DNA from: Treponema sp.
GTDB lineage: Bacteria; Spirochaetota; Spirochaetia; Treponematales; Breznakiellaceae
Direction: 5' to 3'
Assembly (NCBI GenBank): GCA_031254385.1
Contig: JAIRUO010000267.1
Span: forward strand, 1-5,539
DNA length: 5,539 nucleotides
In this document: in pieces, positions 1 through 5,539 of the stretch
Position numbering within the stretch: the stretch's first letter is position 1
How the letters are laid out: each line of letters opens with the position of its first letter
Notes under the pieces: model-generated
The model's input: the letters and a program-made list of their open reading frames with translations, nothing else
Told to the model about the DNA's origin: nothing
Database searches by the model: none
Position numbers and translations under genes: made by a program

Positions 1-2003
1 AACTTGCTAAAAAATTCATAATATTGAAGACGTACCACCTGAATGGCTACGATCAATCCCTCAAGTAAGATAATCACCAGGTTTCCAAAGACGATTATCA
101 GCAAAGAAAAAGCGGTACCAGCGGTAACGCCCGAAACCTGCTCGGCAAAATTGAAAATTATAAAGGAAAGGACTGCGTGTGAAAGGGCAAAAGCGCCTAC
201 CCTTAAAAAACTTACGGTGTTGGAAATATAAGTAGATATGATTTCCAGAACCTCCACGAATCCTTCCATAATAAAGACCGTCATGCCTTCTTCAAATACG
301 GGCTTTTTGCCCAAAATCAGCCGCCATAAAGCAGGCCCGAAAAAAATCCCCAAAACAGGCGTAACAAGACATACTACATCAAACCATGCAAATTTGAAAG
401 ACAGCTCCGGGTTCACACTGCTAAGTATAAACCTTATTACTATAAAAAGCGCGTACCAGAAGAAGAAAGCTCCGGCTAATCCGGTTTTGGAAAACACGGC
501 CTTTTCGTATTTCTTTAAAATAAATTTATTAATTATATTAACGATTAATCCAATAGAATTGAGTATTACACCAATAGCTATGGTAAAACCGAAAAAATAA
601 AAAAGTTTGGTAATGCTGCCGCCAGCTTCCGCCAGAGGCAGTATGGTAAGTATGCGATCCATTGGCTGCCCGGTTATTAGCTCTGTAATAGCCCTGGTGG
701 GTGCAATAAAAAAATGTTCATTTGCAAAGAATGAACCTGTCAGGAGTCCCATTACCATTGAAGCAGTTCCAACGGACTTTAAGGGAACCGAAAATTTCTT
801 GAAATTGGAAAAAAATGGAATTCCTTTTCTACCGCAGAGTATTCCCAAAGTAAAAAGCACAAGCCCCTGACCAACATCACCAAACATTATTCCAAAAAGA
901 AAGGTAAAAAAAATCGCTACAAAAAAGGTGGGGTCAATGGTGCCGTAAAGCGGCGCGCCGTAGGAAAAAACAACCCCTTCAAACCCTTTTACTAATTTTC
1001 CGTGGGCCAAAGATACCGGAACTTTTTCCTTGCCTTCTCGTACTGCTGCTACTTCGTTAGGATTAAAAGAACGTATGGCTGTCCTGTTTTCGGTAAGCTT
1101 TTCCATCTCATCTACCAGGGTCTTTACTGTATCGGCAGGCACCCAGCCGGAAAGAAAATAAATATTTTTTGTGGCAAAGAGCCTTGATTTAAGCTGTTCC
1201 ATTATACTGGCCATTAAGTAAGAAGCGATTAGGGATTTTAAGTCGGCCCCGTATTCATCCCTAAAAACCTGTTTCTTATCGGCAATGTCGTGTAACGCTT
1301 GCTCAACATCCTTTAGCCTTATTTCAAGCCCTAGAAGAAGTTCCCTTGGTACGCCCTTGTATCCTTCCGGGATACTAATGGGAACGAACTTCGCCTTTTT
1401 TAATTCTGAATCCAGTGCAAATCTACCTTTACGCGAAGCGGCAGCCATTACCCTTTCGCCAGAAGGATCTAGCGGGATGACTATTGCCCTGTCGCCCAGG
1501 TTTTCCCTAAGTTCATCCTGACGCCTGGGGTCCAAGCGGCCTATACGAAGCGTAAGGTAGGAAAGCTGATCCAAATCGGAGAATGGCGCGTTGATATTTG
1601 CAAAGGCTTTGGCTTCGTTCAAGGCATCTTCGACTTTCTTCTTTTCCGTGTTCTGTTCAAATTCCTGTTTGCTAAGGGCCGAGACAGCACCGGAAATGAT
1701 ATCGACAAGAGCCTCTTCGCCTTCTGTGGGTACATGGCTTGATTCTTCCGGTTCTAGGGGCAGGGAAAGGCCAAGATAGGCCGCAGCGGTATTTAGTTTG
1801 TCAAGATTTTCCTGTAGATGTCGGTAAATTGCTTCATTCTGCGCATTGGCGGAATCTTTATCGGGAGTTTCGTGTAATGTTTCGTTTTCGGAAAACTGCA
1901 TGATCCCCCGGTGGCCAAGAAATTCTATTACACTGTCAACATCCCTAGAAAGCACAGTGAGTTCTATTTGATTCATTTTACGCGGCCGCATTATTTTATT
2001 CAT
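1..2003 (-). CDS. atpI: V/A-type ATP synthase subunit I (partial, C-terminus cut by window edge)
   Basis: Membrane stator subunit of the rotary V/A-type ATPase, the homologue of eukaryotic subunit a; it forms the ion half-channels beside the K (proteolipid) ring and anchors the peripheral stalks. The reading frame is open for 667 codons and leaves the window at base 1; by family comparison only some 15-25 residues should be missing. Residues 1 to about 350 are hydrophilic and partly coiled (cytoplasmic arm). From about residue 358 come several hydrophobic segments: roughly 360-390, 411-427, 467-491, 509-527, 542-563, 605-620 and 631-655. Family hallmarks include FGIMFGDVGQG (370-380), SFLRVGAFALSHA (598-610), whose Arg601 and His609 match the essential Arg and nearby His of yeast Vph1, and LLEGLIVAIQVVRLQYYEFF (646-665) with Glu648 and Arg658. 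The ATG at 2003 overlaps the subunit C stop (TAATG). In-frame ATGs at 1991 and 1976 lack a visible ribosome site, while 2003 has GGAG ten bases upstream. Family assignment is firm; the transported ion (H+ or Na+) cannot be read here. Confidence 0.96.
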   Translation of the reverse strand, partial: MNKIMRPRKMNQIELTVLSRDVDSVIEFLGHRGIMQFSENETLHETPDKDSANAQNEAIYRHLQENLDKLNTAAAYLGLSLPLEPEESSHVPTEGEEALVDIISGAVSALSKQEFEQNTEKKKVEDALNEAKAFANINAPFSDLDQLSYLTLRIGRLDPRRQDELRENLGDRAIVIPLDPSGERVMAAASRKGRFALDSELKKAKFVPISIPEGYKGVPRELLLGLEIRLKDVEQALHDIADKKQVFRDEYGADLKSLIASYLMASIMEQLKSRLFATKNIYFLSGWVPADTVKTLVDEMEKLTENRTAIRSFNPNEVAAVREGKEKVPVSLAHGKLVKGFEGVVFSYGAPLYGTIDPTFFVAIFFTFLFGIMFGDVGQGLVLFTLGILCGRKGIPFFSNFKKFSVPLKSVGTASMVMGLLTGSFFANEHFFIAPTRAITELITGQPMDRILTILPLAEAGGSITKLFYFFGFTIAIGVILNSIGLIVNIINKFILKKYEKAVFSKTGLAGAFFFWYALFIVIRFILSSVNPELSFKFAWFDVVCLVTPVLGIFFGPALWRLILGKKPVFEEGMTVFIMEGFVEVLEIISTYISNTVSFLRVGAFALSHAVLSFIIFNFAEQVSGVTAGTAFSLLIIVFGNLVIILLEGLIVAIQVVRLQYYEFFSK

Positions 2004-2857
2004 TATGACTCAACTCCAAGCATGGAAAAAACTTCCCCTGAGGAGAGTCCCATCCTTAAGCCTTCTGCGCTGGATGTAAGTACGTCTTCTTCAAATTGTT
2101 TCATTTTAATAAAGCAGAAAACCGTATCCAGAGAAGAAGGGCTGAACCGGAATGCGTGGCGGGCCATGCGGTACAGGTACTTTGCTGCGGTGTTCTGGAA
2201 ATAACGGGGATCGGCTGTCCAGCTTCCGCCCGTAGAAGGATTAAGAAACTTTTCCCGTTTCCAACCTGTCCATGACTCCCTGCTGTCCAGAGGCATAACC
2301 AGGGAGGAAAGAGCGTCGGCGGCAAGTAAAAGACGCTTTCCACGCAAAGTCATTTTTATATCAATTAGATGAGGCACTACTTCCTTTGCGTCCAAATGGT
2401 AATAAGTTCTGAGCCTTAAGGCACATGCGGCGTTACGCAGGGAAATTTCTTCGGCAAGGATCTTTTGCGTAACGCAGCGGTCGCTGGTTTTTAATTTTTG
2501 CAGGGCTTGTAAGAGTGAATTGTAATAAAGCCTGTCCTGCTCTGTTTGCTGAAGAAGATCGCCTTCGTTCTGCCTTTTTAGTTCTTTGGTAAGGAGGACA
2601 AAAAATTTAGGCGGCTTATTAAAGGATTTGATTATACGCTGTACGGAATCAATAGTCCTCTTGCTTATTCGGGTTTCTAGGTCTGGAATAAGTTCTTTTT
2701 CCGGAAGGTCGCGGGAGGAATTGGGAAAAATTAGCCTGTCCAGTTCTGAGAGCCGGTTTACATTGCTTATAGCCTGTGCCCTTTTTCCTATAAAAGACTT
2801 TCCGATTATGCCGGAAGCCTTGGCATAGGCATACGCCCGTTCTCCCAGGCTGGGCAT
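2003..2857 (-). CDS. atpC: V/A-type ATP synthase subunit C (AC39/subunit d family)
   Basis: A 284-residue soluble protein. Subunit C is the socket that caps the membrane rotor ring and receives the central shaft, so it couples the catalytic head to the K ring. The N-terminus (residues 8-25, AYAYAKASGIIGKSFIGK) resembles the opening of the AC39 family. The C-terminus is the strongest evidence: about residues 236-280 read FRFSPSS, then FIKMKQFEEDVL, then AEGLRMGLSSGEV, matching the family's ending of a K-x-x-E helix followed by EG-R-GLS. The middle is helical and poorly conserved. At 284 residues it is somewhat shorter than the usual 320-350 or more. It starts 3 nt after the coiled-coil gene, with a GGGGGAG ribosome site nine bases before the ATG, and its stop overlaps the start of subunit I. 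The neighbouring subunit I gene strongly supports the call. The symbol follows the V-type naming and must not be confused with F-type atpC (epsilon). Confidence 0.85.
   Translation of the reverse strand: MPSLGERAYAYAKASGIIGKSFIGKRAQAISNVNRLSELDRLIFPNSSRDLPEKELIPDLETRISKRTIDSVQRIIKSFNKPPKFFVLLTKELKRQNEGDLLQQTEQDRLYYNSLLQALQKLKTSDRCVTQKILAEEISLRNAACALRLRTYYHLDAKEVVPHLIDIKMTLRGKRLLLAADALSSLVMPLDSRESWTGWKREKFLNPSTGGSWTADPRYFQNTAAKYLYRMARHAFRFSPSSLDTVFCFIKMKQFEEDVLTSSAEGLRMGLSSGEVFSMLGVES
2014..2017 (-). promoter_or_regulatory. atpI: Ribosome binding site supporting the subunit I start at 2003
   Basis: GGAG at 2017-2014 on the minus strand lies ten bases before the ATG at 2003, inside the end of the subunit C gene. 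The later in-frame ATGs at 1991 and 1976 have only A-rich or GC-rich sequence in front of them. This supports the first ATG and the TAATG overlap. Confidence 0.5.
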
Positions 2858-2860
2858 TCT

Positions 2861-3199
2861 TTATAACTCCCCCGGGAGGCTTGTGTCTTCCCTTAGAAGT
2901 AGACGCTCCGCCAGAGCCGAAAATTGTTTTTGGTTGACTGGCATTGTTTTTAAGCTGTCGCGGCTGGCTTCAAGCTGTTTTTTGTAATCTTCTTTTACAG
3001 CGGAGATCTCGTTATTGTAGGCCGCCTCAAGGCTGGCTACTTCTGCCGAATAGCTTTCGTCATGACGGGCACGACAGATCTTCTCCCCTTCGGCAATGCG
3101 GCGTTCCGTTTCGGCCTGGGCTTCGTTAACCAAAGCTGCGGCTTCGGCTTCCAGGTTCAGCAGATGTTTTAGCACACTTTTTTCATCATCCGGTTCCAT
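2861..3199 (-). CDS. Small coiled-coil protein, probable V-type ATPase peripheral-stalk subunit (G/H-like)
   Basis: A 112-residue, highly charged protein with no membrane segment or signal peptide. Residues about 5-90 are almost all helix-forming and rich in Ala, Glu, Lys and Arg (for example LEAEAAALVNEAQAETERRI near 16-35), followed by a short break (TMPVNQ) and a terminal helix (FSALAERLLL). The look, size and place just before subunits C and I fit the small G/H (NtpF/AhaH-like) subunit, which pairs with subunit E in the peripheral stalk that links the catalytic head to subunit I. No diagnostic motif exists in this family, so the call rests on composition and context. The ATG lies 14 nt after the PtsN stop with only a weak AGG ribosome site, suggesting dependence on upstream translation. 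Alternatives are an E-type subunit fragment or an unrelated coiled-coil protein. Coding status is well supported by operon packing; function is an inference. Confidence 0.6.
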   Translation of the reverse strand: MEPDDEKSVLKHLLNLEAEAAALVNEAQAETERRIAEGEKICRARHDESYSAEVASLEAAYNNEISAVKEDYKKQLEASRDSLKTMPVNQKQFSALAERLLLREDTSLPGEL

Positions 3200-3213
3200 G
3201 ATAACCTGCTTAT

Positions 3214-3684
3214 TCAGGATGCTATAAAAATATCCTCGTATTTTTTTATTATCTTATGGGCGCTCTTGGAATCCGGCTGTGCCAGCAATTCCGCATAAAA
3301 ATGAGGGTTATCCAAGAAGTCAGCCAGGCGTTTTAATAGTCGTAAATGCTGTTCTGAATCTTTTTGAGGCGCCAAAATCATAAAAAGGATATAAACGGGC
3401 TGCCCATCCAGGGCGTCATAATCTATGCCTTTTCGGGAAATCGCCAAAAATCCGCAAATATCATCAAGGGCGTTGGTTTTGCCGTGAGGAATTGCTATGC
3501 CCTTATGAATACCTGTAGACATTTTCGATTCCCGCTCGTAAATCGCCTCCAGGATCTCTCTCCTGTTCTTTATTTTCTTAACCTGACAGAACTGGTCGAT
3601 TATTTCTTCAAAAGCCTCGTCCTTGTCTTCGGCTTCAAGGCCGATTTTGATAAGCTCAGGTGGAAACACATCGGTAAGGAGCAT
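3214..3684 (-). CDS. ptsN: PTS EIIA domain protein, PtsN (EIIA-Ntr)/fructose-type family
   Basis: A single-domain phosphotransfer protein of 156 residues, the usual size for PtsN. Proteins of this family accept phosphate from HPr or NPr on a histidine and mostly act as regulators (potassium transport, carbon and nitrogen balance) rather than as sugar carriers when no IIB or IIC partner is nearby, as here. The active-site motif is clear: GIHKGIAIPHGKT, with the predicted phospho-histidine at residue 67 in IPHGK. A second family histidine occurs in KDSEQHLRLL (His113), in the helix that packs near the active site. The ATG at 3684 overlaps the secG stop (TGATG) and has GAGG seven bases upstream. 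A TTG at 3687 is in frame one codon earlier but would sit only four bases from that site, so ATG is preferred. Its location between secG and ATPase genes is unusual. The family call is firm; the exact type (PtsN versus fructose IIA) and target are not known. Confidence 0.93.
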   Translation of the reverse strand: MLLTDVFPPELIKIGLEAEDKDEAFEEIIDQFCQVKKIKNRREILEAIYERESKMSTGIHKGIAIPHGKTNALDDICGFLAISRKGIDYDALDGQPVYILFMILAPQKDSEQHLRLLKRLADFLDNPHFYAELLAQPDSKSAHKIIKKYEDIFIAS

Positions 3685-4064
3685 CAATCAGCCTCGCTGC
3701 CATCATCAGATTCGATATCTTCCGGGAAAACATAAGGTTCGGGCACAACCGGGTCTTCCTCCCACCAATCGCTGCTGGTAGCGGTATCTGGCGCAAGCTG
3801 CTGCGCCTGTCTTTCTACCCCTGTACCGGAAGGACTGCGGTTCATTATAGCCAGCAGTAGGCTTATAATCAGGAACAAGGCCCCTAATACCGTGGTCGTC
3901 TTGGTCAGAACATTGCCTGTCCTTGAACCAAAAGCAGAACCGCTGCCCCCCGCGAAGATGCCCCCCAGGCTGTTTCCTTCCTCATTTTGAGCCAAAACCA
4001 GAAGAATCAGAAGTACCGCAACAATCACAAAAAACACAAGTAAAACAGTTCCAAGCACGCTCAT
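3684..4064 (-). CDS. secG: Preprotein translocase subunit SecG
   Basis: Small inner-membrane subunit of the SecYEG channel, which exports unfolded proteins with the SecA motor. The 126-residue protein has two membrane segments (about residues 4-25 and 58-75) joined by a Gly/Ser-rich loop. The loop has the family signature: LVLAQ at the end of the first segment, then EGNSLGGIFAGGSGSAFG and a GNVLTKTT stretch leading into the second segment. The tail from about residue 77 is an added hydrophilic extension of some 50 residues, rich in Asp, Glu and Pro and ending in an acidic run (EDIESDDGSEAD); SecG proteins commonly end sooner, though tails vary. The ATG has TTGGAG about eight bases upstream and a promoter just before that, so this is the first gene of the leftward operon. 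The stop TGA overlaps the ATG of the PtsN gene, which suggests coupled translation. Confidence 0.95.
   Translation of the reverse strand: MSVLGTVLLVFFVIVAVLLILLVLAQNEEGNSLGGIFAGGSGSAFGSRTGNVLTKTTTVLGALFLIISLLLAIMNRSPSGTGVERQAQQLAPDTATSSDWWEEDPVVPEPYVFPEDIESDDGSEAD
3692..3695 (-). promoter_or_regulatory. ptsN: Ribosome binding site deciding the PtsN start
   Basis: GAGG at 3695-3692 on the minus strand lies seven bases before the ATG at 3684 and only four before the alternative TTG at 3687. The spacing favours the ATG. The site lies inside the end of secG, consistent with coupled translation. Confidence 0.6.
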
Positions 4065-4087
4065 CTATACTACTCCAATATCTGCTT

Positions 4088-4116
4088 ATTCTACTAAATT
4101 GGAGAAACTTGTTCAA
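4088..4116 (-). promoter_or_regulatory. Predicted sigma-70 promoter of the secG operon
   Basis: On the minus strand, TTGAAC (4116-4111, four of six consensus bases) and TAGAAT (4093-4088, five of six) are separated by exactly 17 bases. Transcription would begin near 4081, giving a leader of about 17 nt that still includes the TTGGAG ribosome site. The -35 touches the end of a 15-bp tandem repeat. This is prediction from consensus only. Confidence 0.6.
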
Positions 4117-4145
4117 GGCTTCTATTTGTCAGGCTTCTATTTATC
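4116..4145. repeat. 15-bp tandem direct repeat, two copies
   Basis: AGGCTTCTATTTGTC (4116-4130) is followed immediately by AGGCTTCTATTTATC (4131-4145); 14 of 15 bases are identical. It lies in noncoding DNA and directly abuts the -35 of the proposed secG promoter. The repeat is seen directly; a regulatory role is only a possibility. Confidence 0.85.
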
Positions 4146-4174
4146 AACTAAATAAACCCAATAAATGTCAATTC

Positions 4175-4190
4175 TAAAAATCAATTTTTA
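4175..4190. repeat. AT-rich perfect inverted repeat upstream of lon -35
   Basis: TAAAAAT (4175-4181) and ATTTTTA (4184-4190) are exact reverse complements separated by CA. The element ends four bases before the proposed lon -35, where an UP element for the RNA polymerase alpha subunit would sit, and it lies about 60 bases upstream of the proposed secG -35. It could be an UP element, a repressor operator, or chance in AT-rich DNA. Confidence 0.55.
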
Positions 4191-4193
4191 CGC

Positions 4194-4221
4194 TTGCCAA
4201 AACCGCCTCTATATAGATAAT
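4194..4221 (+). promoter_or_regulatory. lon: Predicted sigma-70 promoter of lon
   Basis: TTGCCA (4194-4199, five of six consensus bases) and GATAAT (4216-4221, five of six) are spaced by 16 bases. The start of transcription would fall near 4228, leaving about 22 nt of leader that includes the AAGGA ribosome site at 4240-4244. Nearby TATATAG could shift the -10 by a few bases. There is no CIRCE-type heat-shock operator (TTAGCACTC with its inverted partner) in the region. Confidence 0.6.
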
Positions 4222-4250
4222 ATCAGTAATAATACAAACAAGGACGGACA

Positions 4251-5539
4251 ATGAGCGATCAAAGCTTAGTACCTATAGATCAAATTCTCCCCAATAAATT
4301 GCCCCTGGTGGCCCTGATGGGCAGGCCGATTTTCCCCGGTATTTTTACCCCCATAATGATAGGGAACCCGGTTGACGTTAAAGTGGTTGAGCAGTCAGTG
4401 GCAGGGGACAGCCTTATAGGGCTGGTAATGCTTCTCAACGAAAATGAGAATCCAACGATAAATGACCTCTACCAGGTGGGTACTGTCGCCAAGATAGTAA
4501 AGAAAATCAACCTGCCAGATGGGGGGGTAAATATTTTCATTTCCACCCTTAAACGCTTCAAAATAAAGAAGCCCCTTCATGCGGCAATGGGATTGGCTGC
4601 GGCTGTGGAATACCTTGAGGAAGAGGAAGACCATACCAGCGAAGTCAAGGCCCTGACCAGGGCACTGATAAGCGAGATGAAGCAGATTTCCGAAAACAAT
4701 CCGCTTTTTTCCGAGGAAATGCGCCTCAACATGATCAATATTGACCATCCGGGCAAGATCGCGGACTTTATTGCCAGCATCCTTAATATAGATAAAACCG
4801 AACAACAGAAGATTCTGGAAATACTGAATGTCAGAAAGCGCATGGAACAGGTTCTGGTCTTTATCAAGAAGGAACAGGAACTGCTGCGCATCCAGAAGAA
4901 GATCCAGAAAGAGATAAACGAGAAAATCGAAAAGTCCCAGCGGGATTATTTCTTAAAGGAAGAACTAAAAGCCATTAAGACCGAGCTGGGAATGACCACC
5001 GATGCGAAAAGCTCTGAATACCAGCGTTTTAAGGATAAAATCGACTCCTATAAATTTGAGGGCGAGATCAAGGAAACGGTGGAACAGGAGCTGGAAAAGT
5101 TCAGCCTAATGGAGCCTAACTCTGCGGAGTTTATAGTTACCAGGAACTATCTGGATACCATTGTCAATCTGCCCTGGCTCGATCCTGAGCCTGAGTCCTT
5201 TGACCTTAACAAGGCCAGGGACATCCTTGAGGCTGACCATTACGGTCTAAAGGATGTAAAGGCCAGGATTGTTGAATATCTGGCGGTGCGCAAACTAAGG
5301 AATACCAATTCCGGCACGACTGTTCCGGCTGGGAGCATTGTGTGCCTGGTCGGGCCTCCGGGCGTTGGAAAGACTTCCGTGGGCAGATCAATAGCCAGGG
5401 CCTTGAACAAACAGTTCTTCCGCTTTTCCGTAGGCGGCATGAGGGACGAGGCGGAGATCAAAGGCCACCGACGCACCTATATAGGCGCAATGCCTGGCAA
5501 AATCATCCAGGGCCTTAAAATCGTAAAAACCAGAGACCC
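4251..5539 (+). CDS. lon: ATP-dependent protease Lon (partial, 5' part only)
   Basis: Homo-oligomeric cytoplasmic AAA+ serine protease that unfolds and degrades damaged proteins and specific regulators. The window holds 429 codons plus two bases. Residues about 18-215 form the N-terminal substrate-binding domain, beginning with the typical LPLVALMGRPIFPGIFTP (18-35). A helical, Lys/Glu-rich stretch follows (about 195-310; it includes QRDYFLKEELKAIKTELG), which is the coiled linker typical of Lon. The AAA+ module starts near 320: NLPW, then Walker A GPPGVGKT at 368-375 with Lys374, then SVGGMRDEAEIKGHRRTYIGAMPG, whose Tyr410 matches the pore-loop aromatic residue. Walker B, arginine finger and the Ser-Lys proteolytic dyad lie beyond the right edge, so catalytic integrity cannot be judged. 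The ATG at 4251 has AAGGA six bases upstream. No frameshift is seen, but a run of seven G at 4521-4527 lies in the frame. The gene is divergent from secG. Confidence 0.97.
   Translation, partial: MSDQSLVPIDQILPNKLPLVALMGRPIFPGIFTPIMIGNPVDVKVVEQSVAGDSLIGLVMLLNENENPTINDLYQVGTVAKIVKKINLPDGGVNIFISTLKRFKIKKPLHAAMGLAAAVEYLEEEEDHTSEVKALTRALISEMKQISENNPLFSEEMRLNMINIDHPGKIADFIASILNIDKTEQQKILEILNVRKRMEQVLVFIKKEQELLRIQKKIQKEINEKIEKSQRDYFLKEELKAIKTELGMTTDAKSSEYQRFKDKIDSYKFEGEIKETVEQELEKFSLMEPNSAEFIVTRNYLDTIVNLPWLDPEPESFDLNKARDILEADHYGLKDVKARIVEYLAVRKLRNTNSGTTVPAGSIVCLVGPPGVGKTSVGRSIARALNKQFFRFSVGGMRDEAEIKGHRRTYIGAMPGKIIQGLKIVKTRD

Larger units (their letters stand above)
4065..4250. other. Divergent secG-lon intergenic region
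   Basis: This AT-rich 186-bp stretch separates the start codons of secG and lon and is the only sizeable noncoding stretch in the window. It contains a predicted promoter on each strand, the 15-bp tandem repeat, and the AT-rich inverted repeat, all listed separately. I see no open frame with a ribosome site, no RNA gene and no terminator-like hairpin followed by T residues. Confidence 0.85.

Noticed and set aside
43..1779. Several plus-strand open frames of 61-120 codons opposite subunit I
   Set aside because: They lie antisense to a continuous, strongly recognisable subunit I frame, have no family resemblance, and are rich in Ser, Thr, Lys and Pro as expected for complementary-strand reading.
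1974..1976. Subunit I starting at the ATG at 1976, giving a start MNQIELTVLS
   Set aside because: This is closer to the conserved part of the protein but has no ribosome site in front of it; the ATG at 2003 has one and overlaps the previous stop.
2101..2343. Minus-strand 80-codon frame within subunit C
   Set aside because: It is an out-of-frame shadow inside the better-supported subunit C gene and has no visible homology.
3200..3213. Possible terminator or promoter between the PtsN gene and the coiled-coil gene
   Set aside because: The gap is only 14 nt and contains no hairpin with a T run and no room for a promoter.
4166..4171. Perfect TTGACA on the minus strand as a second secG -35
   Set aside because: At 16-18 bases spacing the -10 candidates (such as GTTGAT) match poorly; the best match, GATAAA, is 20 bases away. 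The TTGAAC/TAGAAT pair is better placed, though a weak upstream promoter cannot be excluded.
4395..4891. Minus-strand open frames of 136 and 104 codons inside lon
   Set aside because: Both are antisense to the well-conserved Lon frame and show no recognisable domain or supporting operon context.

Overview
The window carries two divergent transcription units that share a promoter region of about 185 bp (4065-4250). Leftward (minus strand) is a tightly packed five-gene series: secG, a PtsN-like PTS EIIA gene, a short coiled-coil protein gene, a V/A-type ATPase subunit C (AC39) gene, and a V/A-type ATPase subunit I gene that runs off the left edge just before its C-terminus. Rightward (plus strand) is the first 429 codons of the ATP-dependent protease gene lon, which runs off the right edge.

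A rotary ATPase of the V/A type, with moderate GC and an operon that starts with secG, best fits a treponeme-like spirochaete. This is an inference from gene content and remembered gene order, not from an alignment. The subunit A, B, D, E and K genes are expected further left, beyond base 1.

The minus-strand genes look like one operon. secG and the PtsN gene overlap by one base (TGATG), subunits C and I overlap by one base (TAATG), the coiled-coil gene and subunit C are 3 nt apart, and the largest internal gap is 14 nt. Their joint products are a Sec translocon subunit, a phosphotransfer regulator and parts of a membrane ion-pumping ATPase: subunit C couples rotor to motor, subunit I is the membrane stator that forms the ion half-channels, and the small coiled-coil protein is probably a peripheral-stalk subunit. 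Lon is a cytoplasmic quality-control protease read from its own promoter.

The intergenic region is the least ordinary part. It has a good sigma-70-type promoter on each strand, an AT-rich perfect inverted repeat next to the lon -35, and a 15-bp tandem duplication next to the secG -35. I see no RNA gene, mobile element, CRISPR array or clear terminator. I found no convincing undescribed system; the genes are recognisable housekeeping families in a somewhat unusual operon.
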